From Bacillota bacterium (GTDB lineage Bacteria; Bacillota; Clostridia; Christensenellales; CAG-138), in NCBI GenBank assembly GCA_023400985.1, contig JAEXEN010000006.1, positions 1-18,957 of the forward strand: 18,957 bases of DNA. Direction: 5' to 3'. Of this stretch, positions 7,467-14,064 are shown piece after piece; position 1 is the stretch's first letter; every line of letters begins with the position of its first letter. Made by a program: the position numbers and the translations under genes. Below the pieces are notes generated by a model. That model was not told the origin of the DNA. It was given only the letters and a program-made list of their open reading frames with translations, and did not search any database.

Positions 7467-8459
7467 ATGCAAACAGTGTATTTTTCCCTTGAGGCATCTA
7501 TTATCCTTACGTTTCTCGCGGCTGCCATGTGGGGCAGCTGGATGCAAATCATCAACCACCTCAAGGGTTACCCCATATCCGGCGTCATATTTTGGCTCTA
7601 CACATTTTCCTTTGTTTTGATATGGGGGATTACGCTGGCTGTGGCGCCATCCCTTCTGGAGCATGGAATCTTAGCGACGACGAAGCTCCGTATGGACGTC
7701 ATACCAAAGATCATTTTGGGCGGTGCGATGATGTCCTTGGGGCTCTATTTCAGCCTCAAGGTCATCGGCTCCGTGGGACTTATCCTTTCTACCACGGTCA
7801 GCGGCGGGATAGGTACCCTTCTGGGACTTGGCACCTCCATCTTTGAAGAGGGCCTGCCCAAAGGCAAAAACGTGGTGCTCCTTTTGACCGTGACGACCAT
7901 TATGCTCATCGCAGCGGGCTTTTTAAGCTCCTATGCTTCCCAACTTCGCGATAAGGAGCGGGGAAAGGCGAAAAAAGAAAGCGGCGCGGTATCCGGCAAG
8001 ATCGTCCTTTTTATGTTGCTTTCAGCGGTTTTGACCAACGGTTGGTCGATGGGCACCGCCACGGGGACCGCGAGCGGTCTGCCGCCTATCCTTACCTGTG
8101 CGTATATGGCGACCGGTTCCTTCCTCAGCATCGCAGTCATCTGCGGTGTCGCTTTCACTGTGAAAAAGCAGTGGAAACAGGTTCTGTGCATCGGTACGAG
8201 CAAGAAACCGCTTGCGCTTTGCGCGATCTCATCCGTATGCCACTACGGCGGCAACCTTATTTCCATCTATTCCATGCCCGCGATAAGCGCCACGATTTCC
8301 TTTCTGCTTGGGAAATCGTCCGGTGTATGGACGATATTTTGGGGTGGCGTTTATAAGGAGTTTTCCGGCGTATCCAATAAGACGCGCGCCTTCTTATACA
8401 TATCGGTGCTTTTGTATCTGCTGGGAACGGCGTTTTTGACGATATACAAATTCGGTTGA
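7467..8459 (+). CDS. DMT-superfamily permease (RhaT/GRP/ureide-permease-like)
   Basis: A 330-residue integral membrane protein with about ten hydrophobic helices in two five-helix halves. The N-terminal segment LTFLAAAMWGSWMQ, and a second-half segment with an SVCHYGGN motif and the run ISATISFLLGKSSGVWTIFWG, resemble the RhaT/GRP sugar permeases and the related ureide permeases of the drug/metabolite transporter superfamily. It has no ATPase and would be a secondary carrier. It lies 27 bases after the YjbQ-like gene with only a weak GGGAAA ribosome binding site and 4 bases before the HAD gene, so it belongs to the operon. It gives the operon a second uptake or efflux route besides the ABC permeases. 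The substrate is inferred only from context to be a sugar, sugar-amine or product. Confidence 0.75.
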   Translation: MQTVYFSLEASIILTFLAAAMWGSWMQIINHLKGYPISGVIFWLYTFSFVLIWGITLAVAPSLLEHGILATTKLRMDVIPKIILGGAMMSLGLYFSLKVIGSVGLILSTTVSGGIGTLLGLGTSIFEEGLPKGKNVVLLLTVTTIMLIAAGFLSSYASQLRDKERGKAKKESGAVSGKIVLFMLLSAVLTNGWSMGTATGTASGLPPILTCAYMATGSFLSIAVICGVAFTVKKQWKQVLCIGTSKKPLALCAISSVCHYGGNLISIYSMPAISATISFLLGKSSGVWTIFWGGVYKEFSGVSNKTRAFLYISVLLYLLGTAFLTIYKFG

Positions 8460-8463
8460 ACGT

Positions 8464-9126
8464 ATGTATGAAGCGCTGCTGTTTGATCTGGACGGGGTCC
8501 TGGTGGACTCCGAACGGGCTGCCTATGATATTTGGAAAGCATATTTGAAAAAGCACGAAAGCTATGCTCTCTCGGAACGCACGTATGCGAGCATCGCGGG
8601 CCTTCCGTCAGCCTCGTTCCGCAGCCTTATGGAAACGACGCTTCCGGGCGATATGGAGGCGCTGCTTTCGCATTGGGTCAAACGGATGGATGTGCTGGCG
8701 TTTTCCGGGCGCATCGAGATCAAAGCGGGCTATGGAAGGCTCCAAGCGTTTTTGCGGGATTTTGAGGGAAAAAAGGCTATCGTGACCTCGAACGGAGGCC
8801 GGTGGCTGCCCGCTTATTTAAAGAAGCTTCAGGCAAGAGAATACTTCGATGCCGTGATCGATGGAAAAATGGTAGAGCGCCACAAACCCGCGCCCGATCC
8901 GTACCTGATGGCATGTGAAAAGCTCGGGGTTGCGCCCGCGAGATGCCTCGCGGTGGAAGATTCCCCAAGCGGGATCATGGCCGCGTCTATTGCCGGTATG
9001 GCTGTGATACGCATGGTGGACTTTGAGGGGTTTCCCCCGGAGCTTGAGAAGCTTTGCAAAGCGCAGGTATACGACTTGAACGGTGTCGTGGATTTTTTGC
9101 TAAAGAGTCGCGACGCCGATCTATAA
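8464..9126 (+). CDS. HAD-superfamily hydrolase, beta-phosphoglucomutase/phosphatase-like
   Basis: A 220-residue cytoplasmic HAD-superfamily protein of subfamily IA with an alpha-helical cap between motifs I and II. Motif I is DLDGVLVDSE with nucleophile Asp8 and acid/base Asp10. Motif II is TSNGG (Ser109), motif III is Lys141 in HKPAPDPY, and motif IV is EDSPSG with Glu165 and Asp166 as Mg ligands. All catalytic residues are present. The length and motifs fit either beta-phosphoglucomutase-like mutases or sugar-phosphate phosphatases; sequence does not separate the two. Within the operon it probably processes a phosphorylated sugar released by the kinase/SIS steps, or removes a dead-end sugar phosphate. 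The ATG is only 4 bases after the permease stop, so translation is probably coupled. Confidence 0.85.
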   Translation: MYEALLFDLDGVLVDSERAAYDIWKAYLKKHESYALSERTYASIAGLPSASFRSLMETTLPGDMEALLSHWVKRMDVLAFSGRIEIKAGYGRLQAFLRDFEGKKAIVTSNGGRWLPAYLKKLQAREYFDAVIDGKMVERHKPAPDPYLMACEKLGVAPARCLAVEDSPSGIMAASIAGMAVIRMVDFEGFPPELEKLCKAQVYDLNGVVDFLLKSRDADL

Positions 9127-9131
9127 AATTT

Positions 9132-9137
9132 GGAGGG
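9132..9137 (+). promoter_or_regulatory. Ribosome binding site deciding the start of the MFS gene
   Basis: GGAGGG lies 4 bases before the ATG at 9142. An alternative in-frame TTG at 9130 overlaps this site and would leave it without its own, so 9142 is taken as the start. Confidence 0.55.
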
Positions 9138-9141
9138 TATC

Positions 9142-10440
9142 ATGAAAACAAAGAAAAAAACGGGGATTCATTATGCGTGGGTCATCCTGCTTTGCAGTAT
9201 CCTGATGGCTGTGGCGGGGTTCGGCGTAGTCGGCAGCGTGAGCGGAAATTTTGTTACGCCCGTTGTGAGGGAGTTCAACGTAAGCGTCAGTTCCTTCACC
9301 ATGTTTACGAGTGTTGAAGCTGCTTCGATGGCGCTGCTTTATACCGTTGCAAGCAAGATCCTTACAAAGAAAAAGATCGGAAGGGTAATGGGTATAGCGC
9401 TTTTATTGGAATTTGTGGGCATCGCGCTGATGGGCTTATACCGGTCGATCCCGTTTTTTTATTTCTCCGGCATGCTCTTAGGCATCGGCGCGGCGTTTAC
9501 AAGATTCACCGCTATTCCCATTTTGATAAACATGTGGTTCAAGAAGAAAGCGGGCTTTGCATTGGGGCTTACCATATCGTTCGGCTCGGTCGGCGGTATC
9601 GTATTCAACTACCTTTCAGCGGTGTTCATCACCTCTTACGGGTGGAGAAACGCGTATTTTATTCTCGCGTTGATCGGCGCGATCATTTCCGTCCCTTTGG
9701 TATTCGTCCTTGTTAAGTCTCCGCAGGATAAGGGCATTTTACCTTACGGCGCCGAAGAGGCCGACGATTCCGAGGCGAAGCTTAACGCTTCGCAACAGAT
9801 CGAGTGGGGGCCGACCCGCCGCGAGGCGATGCGGAAACCTTTATTCTACCTTGTTTGGATCACTTGTATGTGCTACAGCATTGGAAGCTGCATGTCCGGC
9901 TACGTTGCAAACTTCACGACCATGGAGCTTGGGCAGACAATCACGTTTGGCGCAACCGTGTCGATCGCGGTGACTGTCGGCACCGTTCTTTGCAGCTCGA
10001 TCCTTGGCATTCTGAACGATAAGCTCGGCGTTCGGGCCGGCCTGCTCTGGGGCGCGGTTTTTTCCGTTGCGGGTATGAGCATGATGATCTTAAGCATCAA
10101 AAACAGCGCTTTGCTGATTCCCGCAGCCGTCGTGATGGGCCTTGGAAACAGCATGTATACCGTACAGGCTCCGTTGATAGCAAGGAGCACGCTGGGCGGA
10201 AAGCACTATGCCGCGATCTGGGCGGTCATGATGACAGGCAACAGCCTTGTCGGCGCGCTTTCTTTTGCTCCCATGGGCTTGTTCTATGATAAGGTGGGGA
10301 GCTATAAAGGCGCGTTCATCCTATGCATGGCCATGTATGCTGCAGGACTTATCTTCGGCAGCATCGCGGTTGCAAAAGGGAAAAAGCTTAAGGTGGAATA
10401 TATGCAAAAAGCTATGGAAGAAGGTCCCGCATCAGCCTGA
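9142..10440 (+). CDS. MFS carrier of the OFA/monocarboxylate type
   Basis: A 432-residue major facilitator superfamily protein with twelve predicted membrane spans. The opening HYAWVILL followed by G-x-V-S-G-N-F-V-T-P-V-V-R-E-F is characteristic of the oxalate:formate antiporter and monocarboxylate transporter group. The helix 4-5 region GIGAAFTRFTAIPILINMWF and the GLxISFGSVGG motif of helix 5 are also in the family pattern. It sits 15 bases after the HAD gene as the last gene of the operon; the next gene converges from the other strand. It may export an acidic end product or take up a related organic acid or zwitterion. The substrate is not readable from sequence. Its presence means the operon carries three different transporter types. 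Confidence 0.85.
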   Translation: MKTKKKTGIHYAWVILLCSILMAVAGFGVVGSVSGNFVTPVVREFNVSVSSFTMFTSVEAASMALLYTVASKILTKKKIGRVMGIALLLEFVGIALMGLYRSIPFFYFSGMLLGIGAAFTRFTAIPILINMWFKKKAGFALGLTISFGSVGGIVFNYLSAVFITSYGWRNAYFILALIGAIISVPLVFVLVKSPQDKGILPYGAEEADDSEAKLNASQQIEWGPTRREAMRKPLFYLVWITCMCYSIGSCMSGYVANFTTMELGQTITFGATVSIAVTVGTVLCSSILGILNDKLGVRAGLLWGAVFSVAGMSMMILSIKNSALLIPAAVVMGLGNSMYTVQAPLIARSTLGGKHYAAIWAVMMTGNSLVGALSFAPMGLFYDKVGSYKGAFILCMAMYAAGLIFGSIAVAKGKKLKVEYMQKAMEEGPASA

Positions 10441-10510
10441 CTTGCGTAATAGCCGGAACTCGCCCTTGCATAGAGGGGGGAACGGATTCAGTACATATAC
10501 GGTCGGCCTG

Positions 10511-11659
10511 CTACACCACCGACGGCTCAAACATCAATTCGCCGGTCTTGAAGCGCTTGAGGCTCAATTGGCTCACGTCGAGGCCGGTGCGTTCGCTCAG
10601 GATCATATCCGCCATCGCGCGGCCGGTGATGGGGCCGAACATGAAGCCGTGGCCGCTGAAGCCGCAGGCGGTATAAAGACCCTCCACGTACTCGGACTTA
10701 TCGTAAATCGGCTGCCGGTCAGGCGACATATTGTAAAGCCCCGCCCACTGACGTATCACGCGGAGCTTAGAGACGGGGGGAAGGATGAGCGCAATGGTTT
10801 TTGCCATCTCCTCCAGGAAGTGCCAGCTTGAGGTGACGCGGAGATCCCGCGGCTCGTTTTCGTCGCCGCGCCCCATGATGAACGAGCCGTGGGGCGACTG
10901 CTGCACGTAGAGGTTCAGGCCAAACGACATCACCATAGGCCCCTGCATGGGCTCCACGGGCTCGGTCACGAGTATTTGGTGCCGCTCGGCGTATACAGGA
11001 AGCTCTATGCCCGCCATTTCAGCGACGAGCTTTGATCTTCCGCCCGCGCAGTTCACCGCGATGTTCGTTTGAATCTCACCCTTTGTCGTAAGCACGGCCT
11101 TCACATGCCCGGACTCGATCAAAAAGCCCGTCACCTCGGTATCCGTGTAAAATTCCACGCCGAGACGTTTTGCCGTGCGGTGAAACGCGTCGGTCGTCAG
11201 AAACGGGTTCAAAAAACCGTCCTTCTCGCAAAAAGCCGCGCCCTTCAACACGTCGGTATTAAGGTGAGGCACGATCTCTTTGGCTTCTTTCAGGCTCACC
11301 ATGCGGGAAGGGATGTCGCAGCGGTTTTGTACGGCCACATTTTTTTCGAATTGCCGGAGCTCCTTATCGCTGTCGGAAATGAGAAGATAGCCCTTTTGCT
11401 TGAATTCAACGTCGCCATGGTAGCTTAATGTCTCGTTGGCGCGCTCGTAAAACTCGATGCTCTCCTTGGCGAGCAGGCAGTTCATCTCCGTGCCCCACTG
11501 CATGCGTACGCCCGCGCCGCATGCGCCCGTACTGCCTGCGCAGATATAGCTTCTTTCGAGCACCACGATGTTTTTTACACCCCGTTTGGCGAGGTTGTAG
11601 GCGATGGCGCAGCCGGAAATGCCCGCGCCGATGATCACGACGTCCGCGCTATGCTTCAT
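10511..11659 (-). CDS. DAO-family FAD dehydrogenase subunit (proline-dehydrogenase-beta/HcnC-like)
   Basis: A 382-residue FAD-dependent amine/imino-acid dehydrogenase of the DAO family. The dinucleotide-binding motif GAGISG is at residues 11-16, followed by the second-strand acidic residue in VVLER. The C-terminus has the family FAD-binding pattern CGFSGHGFMFGP. Homologous subunits are the beta subunit of multi-subunit L-proline dehydrogenase, D-hydroxyproline dehydrogenase and octopine/nopaline oxidase, and HcnC of cyanide synthase. It is the catalytic subunit that oxidises the C-N bond. It is the last gene of a five-gene operon on the minus strand; its start overlaps the preceding BFD-like gene by 11 bases. 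The divergent P5C dehydrogenase gene favours L-proline as the substrate. D-proline, hydroxyproline or opines remain possible. Confidence 0.88.
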   Translation of the reverse strand: MKHSADVVIIGAGISGCAIAYNLAKRGVKNIVVLERSYICAGSTGACGAGVRMQWGTEMNCLLAKESIEFYERANETLSYHGDVEFKQKGYLLISDSDKELRQFEKNVAVQNRCDIPSRMVSLKEAKEIVPHLNTDVLKGAAFCEKDGFLNPFLTTDAFHRTAKRLGVEFYTDTEVTGFLIESGHVKAVLTTKGEIQTNIAVNCAGGRSKLVAEMAGIELPVYAERHQILVTEPVEPMQGPMVMSFGLNLYVQQSPHGSFIMGRGDENEPRDLRVTSSWHFLEEMAKTIALILPPVSKLRVIRQWAGLYNMSPDRQPIYDKSEYVEGLYTACGFSGHGFMFGPITGRAMADMILSERTGLDVSQLSLKRFKTGELMFEPSVV

Positions 11660-11930
11660 GGCGTTCTCCTTCTTGCGCTATAAGTTCAAGCCGCACGCCG
11701 GTCACGGGCGGGCGGTTGGTCTGTACCTTCAATTCCGCCATGGGAATGCCCGTAGCGGTGGAAAGCTCCCTCAATACGAGCTGCGTGCAGGTTTTTCCCT
11801 TGCACGGCCCCATGCCGATGCGCGTGATGCGCTTGATCTCGTCAAACGTATGGTACCCTTCGGCGATAAGCGCGCGCACCTCTTCAAGCGTCACGTCGGA
11901 ACAGCGGCAGACGATGGTCTTTTCTTCCAT
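11649..11930 (-). CDS. BFD-like [2Fe-2S] subunit of imino-acid dehydrogenase complex
   Basis: A 93-residue protein with a bacterioferritin-associated-ferredoxin-like (BFD) [2Fe-2S] domain. The cysteines are C8-x-C10 (VCRCSDVT) and C43-x4-C48 (MGPCKGKTC), the usual four ligands. In many HcnB/OoxA-like proteins this domain is fused to the C-terminus of the FAD/NAD subunit; here it is a separate gene. A longer open frame starting at 12203 is read-through of the upstream gene. The ATG at 11930 begins two bases after the upstream stop (TGAGTATG), and the 3' end overlaps the DAO subunit gene. It should carry electrons between the flavin subunits and the ferredoxin subunit in the cytoplasm. Confidence 0.88.
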   Translation of the reverse strand: MEEKTIVCRCSDVTLEEVRALIAEGYHTFDEIKRITRIGMGPCKGKTCTQLVLRELSTATGIPMAELKVQTNRPPVTGVRLELIAQEGERHEA

Positions 11931-11932
11931 AC

Positions 11933-12421
11933 TCAATCCTCCGTTTGGATGCTGCGGAAAGTGTAGAGCTCTTCGCGCGGCACCTCCAGGGTAATAACGG
12001 GCGTACGGTCGAAGGCCTTGGGGTTTTGCACGCGCACGACGCGCACGCGCGAAAGCTTTTGACCCGCGCGGTTTAAGCCCCATACCGTGTCCCCTTCCTT
12101 GGGGAGCGGCAGAAACTCGTAGGGGATGCGAAATTCCAAATACGACTTTGACTTGCTGCCGTCCACCACCATGATGGCGAGGCCCGGGCAGCGGCTCAGG
12201 CATACGGCGCAGCCCGTGCAGGCATCGGGGGAAAGCACGGGGATGCTGTTAATATCCTCGCCTATTTCGATCGCATGCGCTTTGCATGCGGTCTCGCAGG
12301 GGTTGCAGGGTATTTTTTCGTAGCATTCGATCACGGCCACGGGGCCACGGTCTATTCGCGCCATGGTCGGAAATTTCTCTTTCAGCTTTTCGGGATCGGG
12401 GACGCCTGTTTTTTCGAGCAT
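11933..12421 (-). CDS. 2[4Fe-4S] ferredoxin-like subunit of imino-acid dehydrogenase complex
   Basis: A 162-residue electron-transfer protein. It has two cysteine groups: C33, C39, C42 and C46 (C-x5-C-x2-C-x3-C) and a classic C68-x2-C71-x2-C74-x3-C78-P, so two [4Fe-4S] clusters are expected. The C-terminal 80 residues form a separate beta-rich segment without known motifs that probably docks on the partner subunits. A perfect AGGAGG site lies 6 bases before the ATG at 12421. The gene is in the operon between the two FAD subunits. It resembles the small ferredoxin-like subunit of heterotetrameric proline dehydrogenases and would pass electrons towards ferredoxin or a membrane acceptor; the acceptor is unknown. 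Confidence 0.87.
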   Translation of the reverse strand: MLEKTGVPDPEKLKEKFPTMARIDRGPVAVIECYEKIPCNPCETACKAHAIEIGEDINSIPVLSPDACTGCAVCLSRCPGLAIMVVDGSKSKSYLEFRIPYEFLPLPKEGDTVWGLNRAGQKLSRVRVVRVQNPKAFDRTPVITLEVPREELYTFRSIQTED

Positions 12422-12432
12422 ATTTGGCCTCC

Positions 12433-13512
12433 TTAGAGTACGGCCTTTTCCACGCCGTCACGGATATGCTTTCCGGCGGGGCCGGAACGAAGAGCGCCGA
12501 GCTGCGCGTTGAGCTCGCGCTTAAGAGCCTCGTGGTTCGGGTGCCTAAAACCGAGTTTTGAGCACGCGCAAAGTCCCGCGAGCGAGCCCTCCACCATGGC
12601 GGCGCTCGCTTCCTCTATGCCCGAGGCGTCGCCCGCCACGAACACGCCCTCCACGGTGGATTCGTAATCGGTGCTTCTTAAAGGCACGGTACCGCCGAGC
12701 TGCGGTATGTAGCGGGTCTTGCAGCCCCGCATTTCCAAAAGCTCCGCGAGCGGCGAAAGCCCTACCGCGATGCACATGGTGTCGATCTCAAAGGTTTGTT
12801 CCGTGCCCATAATGGGGCGCAACTTCTCGTCCACCGCACATATCTCGGCGCCTTGAAGCACCGTGTTTCCGATGGCGCGCTTTACGGTGTGCGAGGTCAA
12901 AATGGGCACGCCCATGCGCGCGACCTTGGACGCGTGCACCAAATATCCGCCGATCTTAGGCGCGGCGTCGAGGATGGCTACCACCTCCACGCCTGCTTGC
13001 ATAAGCTGGTAGCTCACGATGAGGCCTATGTTGCCGGCGCCCACCATCAGCGCGCGCTCTCCCGGCTTTACGCCGTAGACGTTCATGAGCGTCTGCACCG
13101 CGCCTGCCCCGTAGACGCCGGGAAGGTCGTTGTTGGGAAAGGCGAGAGGCCTTTCGTATGCGCCCGTCGCCACGAGCACGGCGCGGGGTTTTATTTTGAA
13201 ATACTTTTCCTCTTTGTAAAGGGCCGTGCAAACTCCGTCCTCGTAAAGCCCCACGGCCGTTGTCGAGGTCATGAGCTCCGCGTTTTTATAAACCGAGAGC
13301 TGTTTTAGAAGGATGTCCGCGATGTCGATGCCGCGCGTAGACGCGCGCTGCTTTTCGGAGCCGAAAAACATATGCGTCTGTTTTACGAGCTGGCCGCCGG
13401 CCTTGGGGTTTCGTTCGAGCACGAGCACACCGGCGCCGCATTCGGCCGCCATGGCCGCCGCGCAAAGCCCCGCGGGGCCGCCGCCGATCACGAGAAGATC
13501 GCATTCCCTCAT
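12433..13512 (-). CDS. Pyridine-nucleotide-disulfide-type FAD subunit (proline-dehydrogenase-alpha/HcnB-like)
   Basis: A 359-residue flavoprotein with two Rossmann motifs: GGGPAG near residue 10 for FAD and VGAGNIG in the middle for NAD(P) or ADP, plus LVATGAYERP and the C-terminal GVFVAGDASGI. It matches the alpha subunit of multimeric proline/hydroxyproline dehydrogenases and the HcnB/OoxA group, minus their C-terminal BFD domain, which is encoded separately nearby. A longer frame from 13611 is read-through; the ATG at 13512 overlaps the stop of the [2Fe-2S] gene in an ATGA junction and starts exactly where the FAD domain begins. It probably shuttles electrons from the DAO-type subunit to NAD or ferredoxin. 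Its electron partner cannot be decided from sequence. Confidence 0.88.
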   Translation of the reverse strand: MRECDLLVIGGGPAGLCAAAMAAECGAGVLVLERNPKAGGQLVKQTHMFFGSEKQRASTRGIDIADILLKQLSVYKNAELMTSTTAVGLYEDGVCTALYKEEKYFKIKPRAVLVATGAYERPLAFPNNDLPGVYGAGAVQTLMNVYGVKPGERALMVGAGNIGLIVSYQLMQAGVEVVAILDAAPKIGGYLVHASKVARMGVPILTSHTVKRAIGNTVLQGAEICAVDEKLRPIMGTEQTFEIDTMCIAVGLSPLAELLEMRGCKTRYIPQLGGTVPLRSTDYESTVEGVFVAGDASGIEEASAAMVEGSLAGLCACSKLGFRHPNHEALKRELNAQLGALRSGPAGKHIRDGVEKAVL

Positions 13513-13811
13513 ACGGTGCCCTTTCCGCGCTGCGTTTCTATGCGCATGCCCTCTTTCAACTCGGTGATACAGGTCTTGACGTTGGATACGCCGTCGACCA
13601 CCATCATGCACGACGAGCAGTTGCCGATGGCGCAGTAAAAGCCGCGCGGGCGGTGCAGATTCAGGCTTTCGCCCAGCACCTTTACGCCCGCCGCGTGCAG
13701 CGCCGCCGCGATGGTTTCGCCCTCGTAGCCCGTGAACTCCTCACCGTTAAAGGTGAAACGGAGCTCTCTGCCGCGCTCAAAAGCGAGGATGGGGTGAGCT
13801 TCCAGTCTCAT
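13509..13811 (-). CDS. Small [2Fe-2S] ferredoxin-type subunit (HcnA/SoxA-N-like)
   Basis: A 100-residue [2Fe-2S] protein with a plant-ferredoxin-like fold. It has a beta-grasp opening (FTFNGEEFTGYEGETIAAALHA) and cysteine ligands C60-x4-C65-x2-C68 and C81. It is the homologue of HcnA and of the N-terminal region of the sarcosine/octopine oxidase alpha subunits. It is the first gene of the minus-strand operon. A TTG start at 13826 is possible, but the ATG at 13811 has a GAGG site 8-9 bases upstream and better matches family length, so it is preferred. Its stop overlaps the next start. It is probably an internal electron carrier of the complex. Confidence 0.85.
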   Translation of the reverse strand: MRLEAHPILAFERGRELRFTFNGEEFTGYEGETIAAALHAAGVKVLGESLNLHRPRGFYCAIGNCSSCMMVVDGVSNVKTCITELKEGMRIETQRGKGTV

Positions 13812-13828
13812 ACGGGATCGCCTCAAAT

Positions 13829-13859
13829 CTTATAAGTTTCGGTTAAATTTCGGTGTCAA
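13829..13859 (-). promoter_or_regulatory. Candidate sigma-A promoter of the dehydrogenase operon
   Basis: On the minus strand a perfect -35 TTGACA (plus-strand 13854-13859) is followed after 19 bases by TATAAG (13829-13834), or after 18 bases by TTATAA. Transcription would begin only about 10-15 bases before the ATG at 13811. The spacer is slightly longer than optimal. Confidence 0.5.
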
Positions 13860-13962
13860 ATTTAAGAGAGGATAACATGAAATTGGCTTCCTTTACCTTA
13901 ACGCATTTTTCGCGCATTTTCAAGCGCAGGACACGCCCTGAAAGCGGCTGAAGAGCGATTAT

Positions 13963-14006
13963 ATCATATATTCCGCAGAGGCGGAAAAGATACGGGAATA
14001 TATGAT
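13963..14006. promoter_or_regulatory. Inverted repeat, candidate operator in the divergent region
   Basis: Perfect 12-bp arms ATCATATATTCC (13963-13974) and GGAATATATGAT (13995-14006) are separated by 20 bases. GCGA (13956-13959) and TCGC (14007-14010) extend the symmetry outward with a small offset. A second stem, TTCCGC (13971-13976) with GCGGAA (13981-13986), competes with the left arm. The site sits just upstream of the candidate -10 of the P5C dehydrogenase gene, where an activator would bind. The protein that binds it is unknown. Confidence 0.5.
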
Positions 14007-14023
14007 TCGCACATGCGCCGATG

Positions 14024-14032
14024 TGATACAAT
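14024..14032 (+). promoter_or_regulatory. Candidate extended -10 promoter of the P5C dehydrogenase gene
   Basis: TGATACAAT is an extended -10 (TG-n-TACAAT). No good -35 lies 17 bases upstream, and the inverted repeat is directly adjacent, which fits activator-dependent transcription. The leader to the ATG at 14065 would be about 26 bases. Confidence 0.4.
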
Positions 14033-14064
14033 AAATACGAAGTTTACGTAAAAAGGAGCAGGCT

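Noticed and set aside
10441..10510. Bidirectional terminator between the convergent MFS and DAO genes
   Set aside because: Only a four-base CCCT/AGGG stem is visible with no T-run; not enough to call.
10511..13811. Hydrogen cyanide synthase (hcnABC)
   Set aside because: The subunits are homologous to HcnA, HcnB and HcnC, but the extra ferredoxin and BFD subunits and the neighbouring P5C dehydrogenase fit imino-acid oxidation better.
13843..14031. 62-codon minus-strand frame in the divergent promoter region
   Set aside because: It starts at TTG without a ribosome binding site and spans both promoters and the inverted repeat; no family resemblance.
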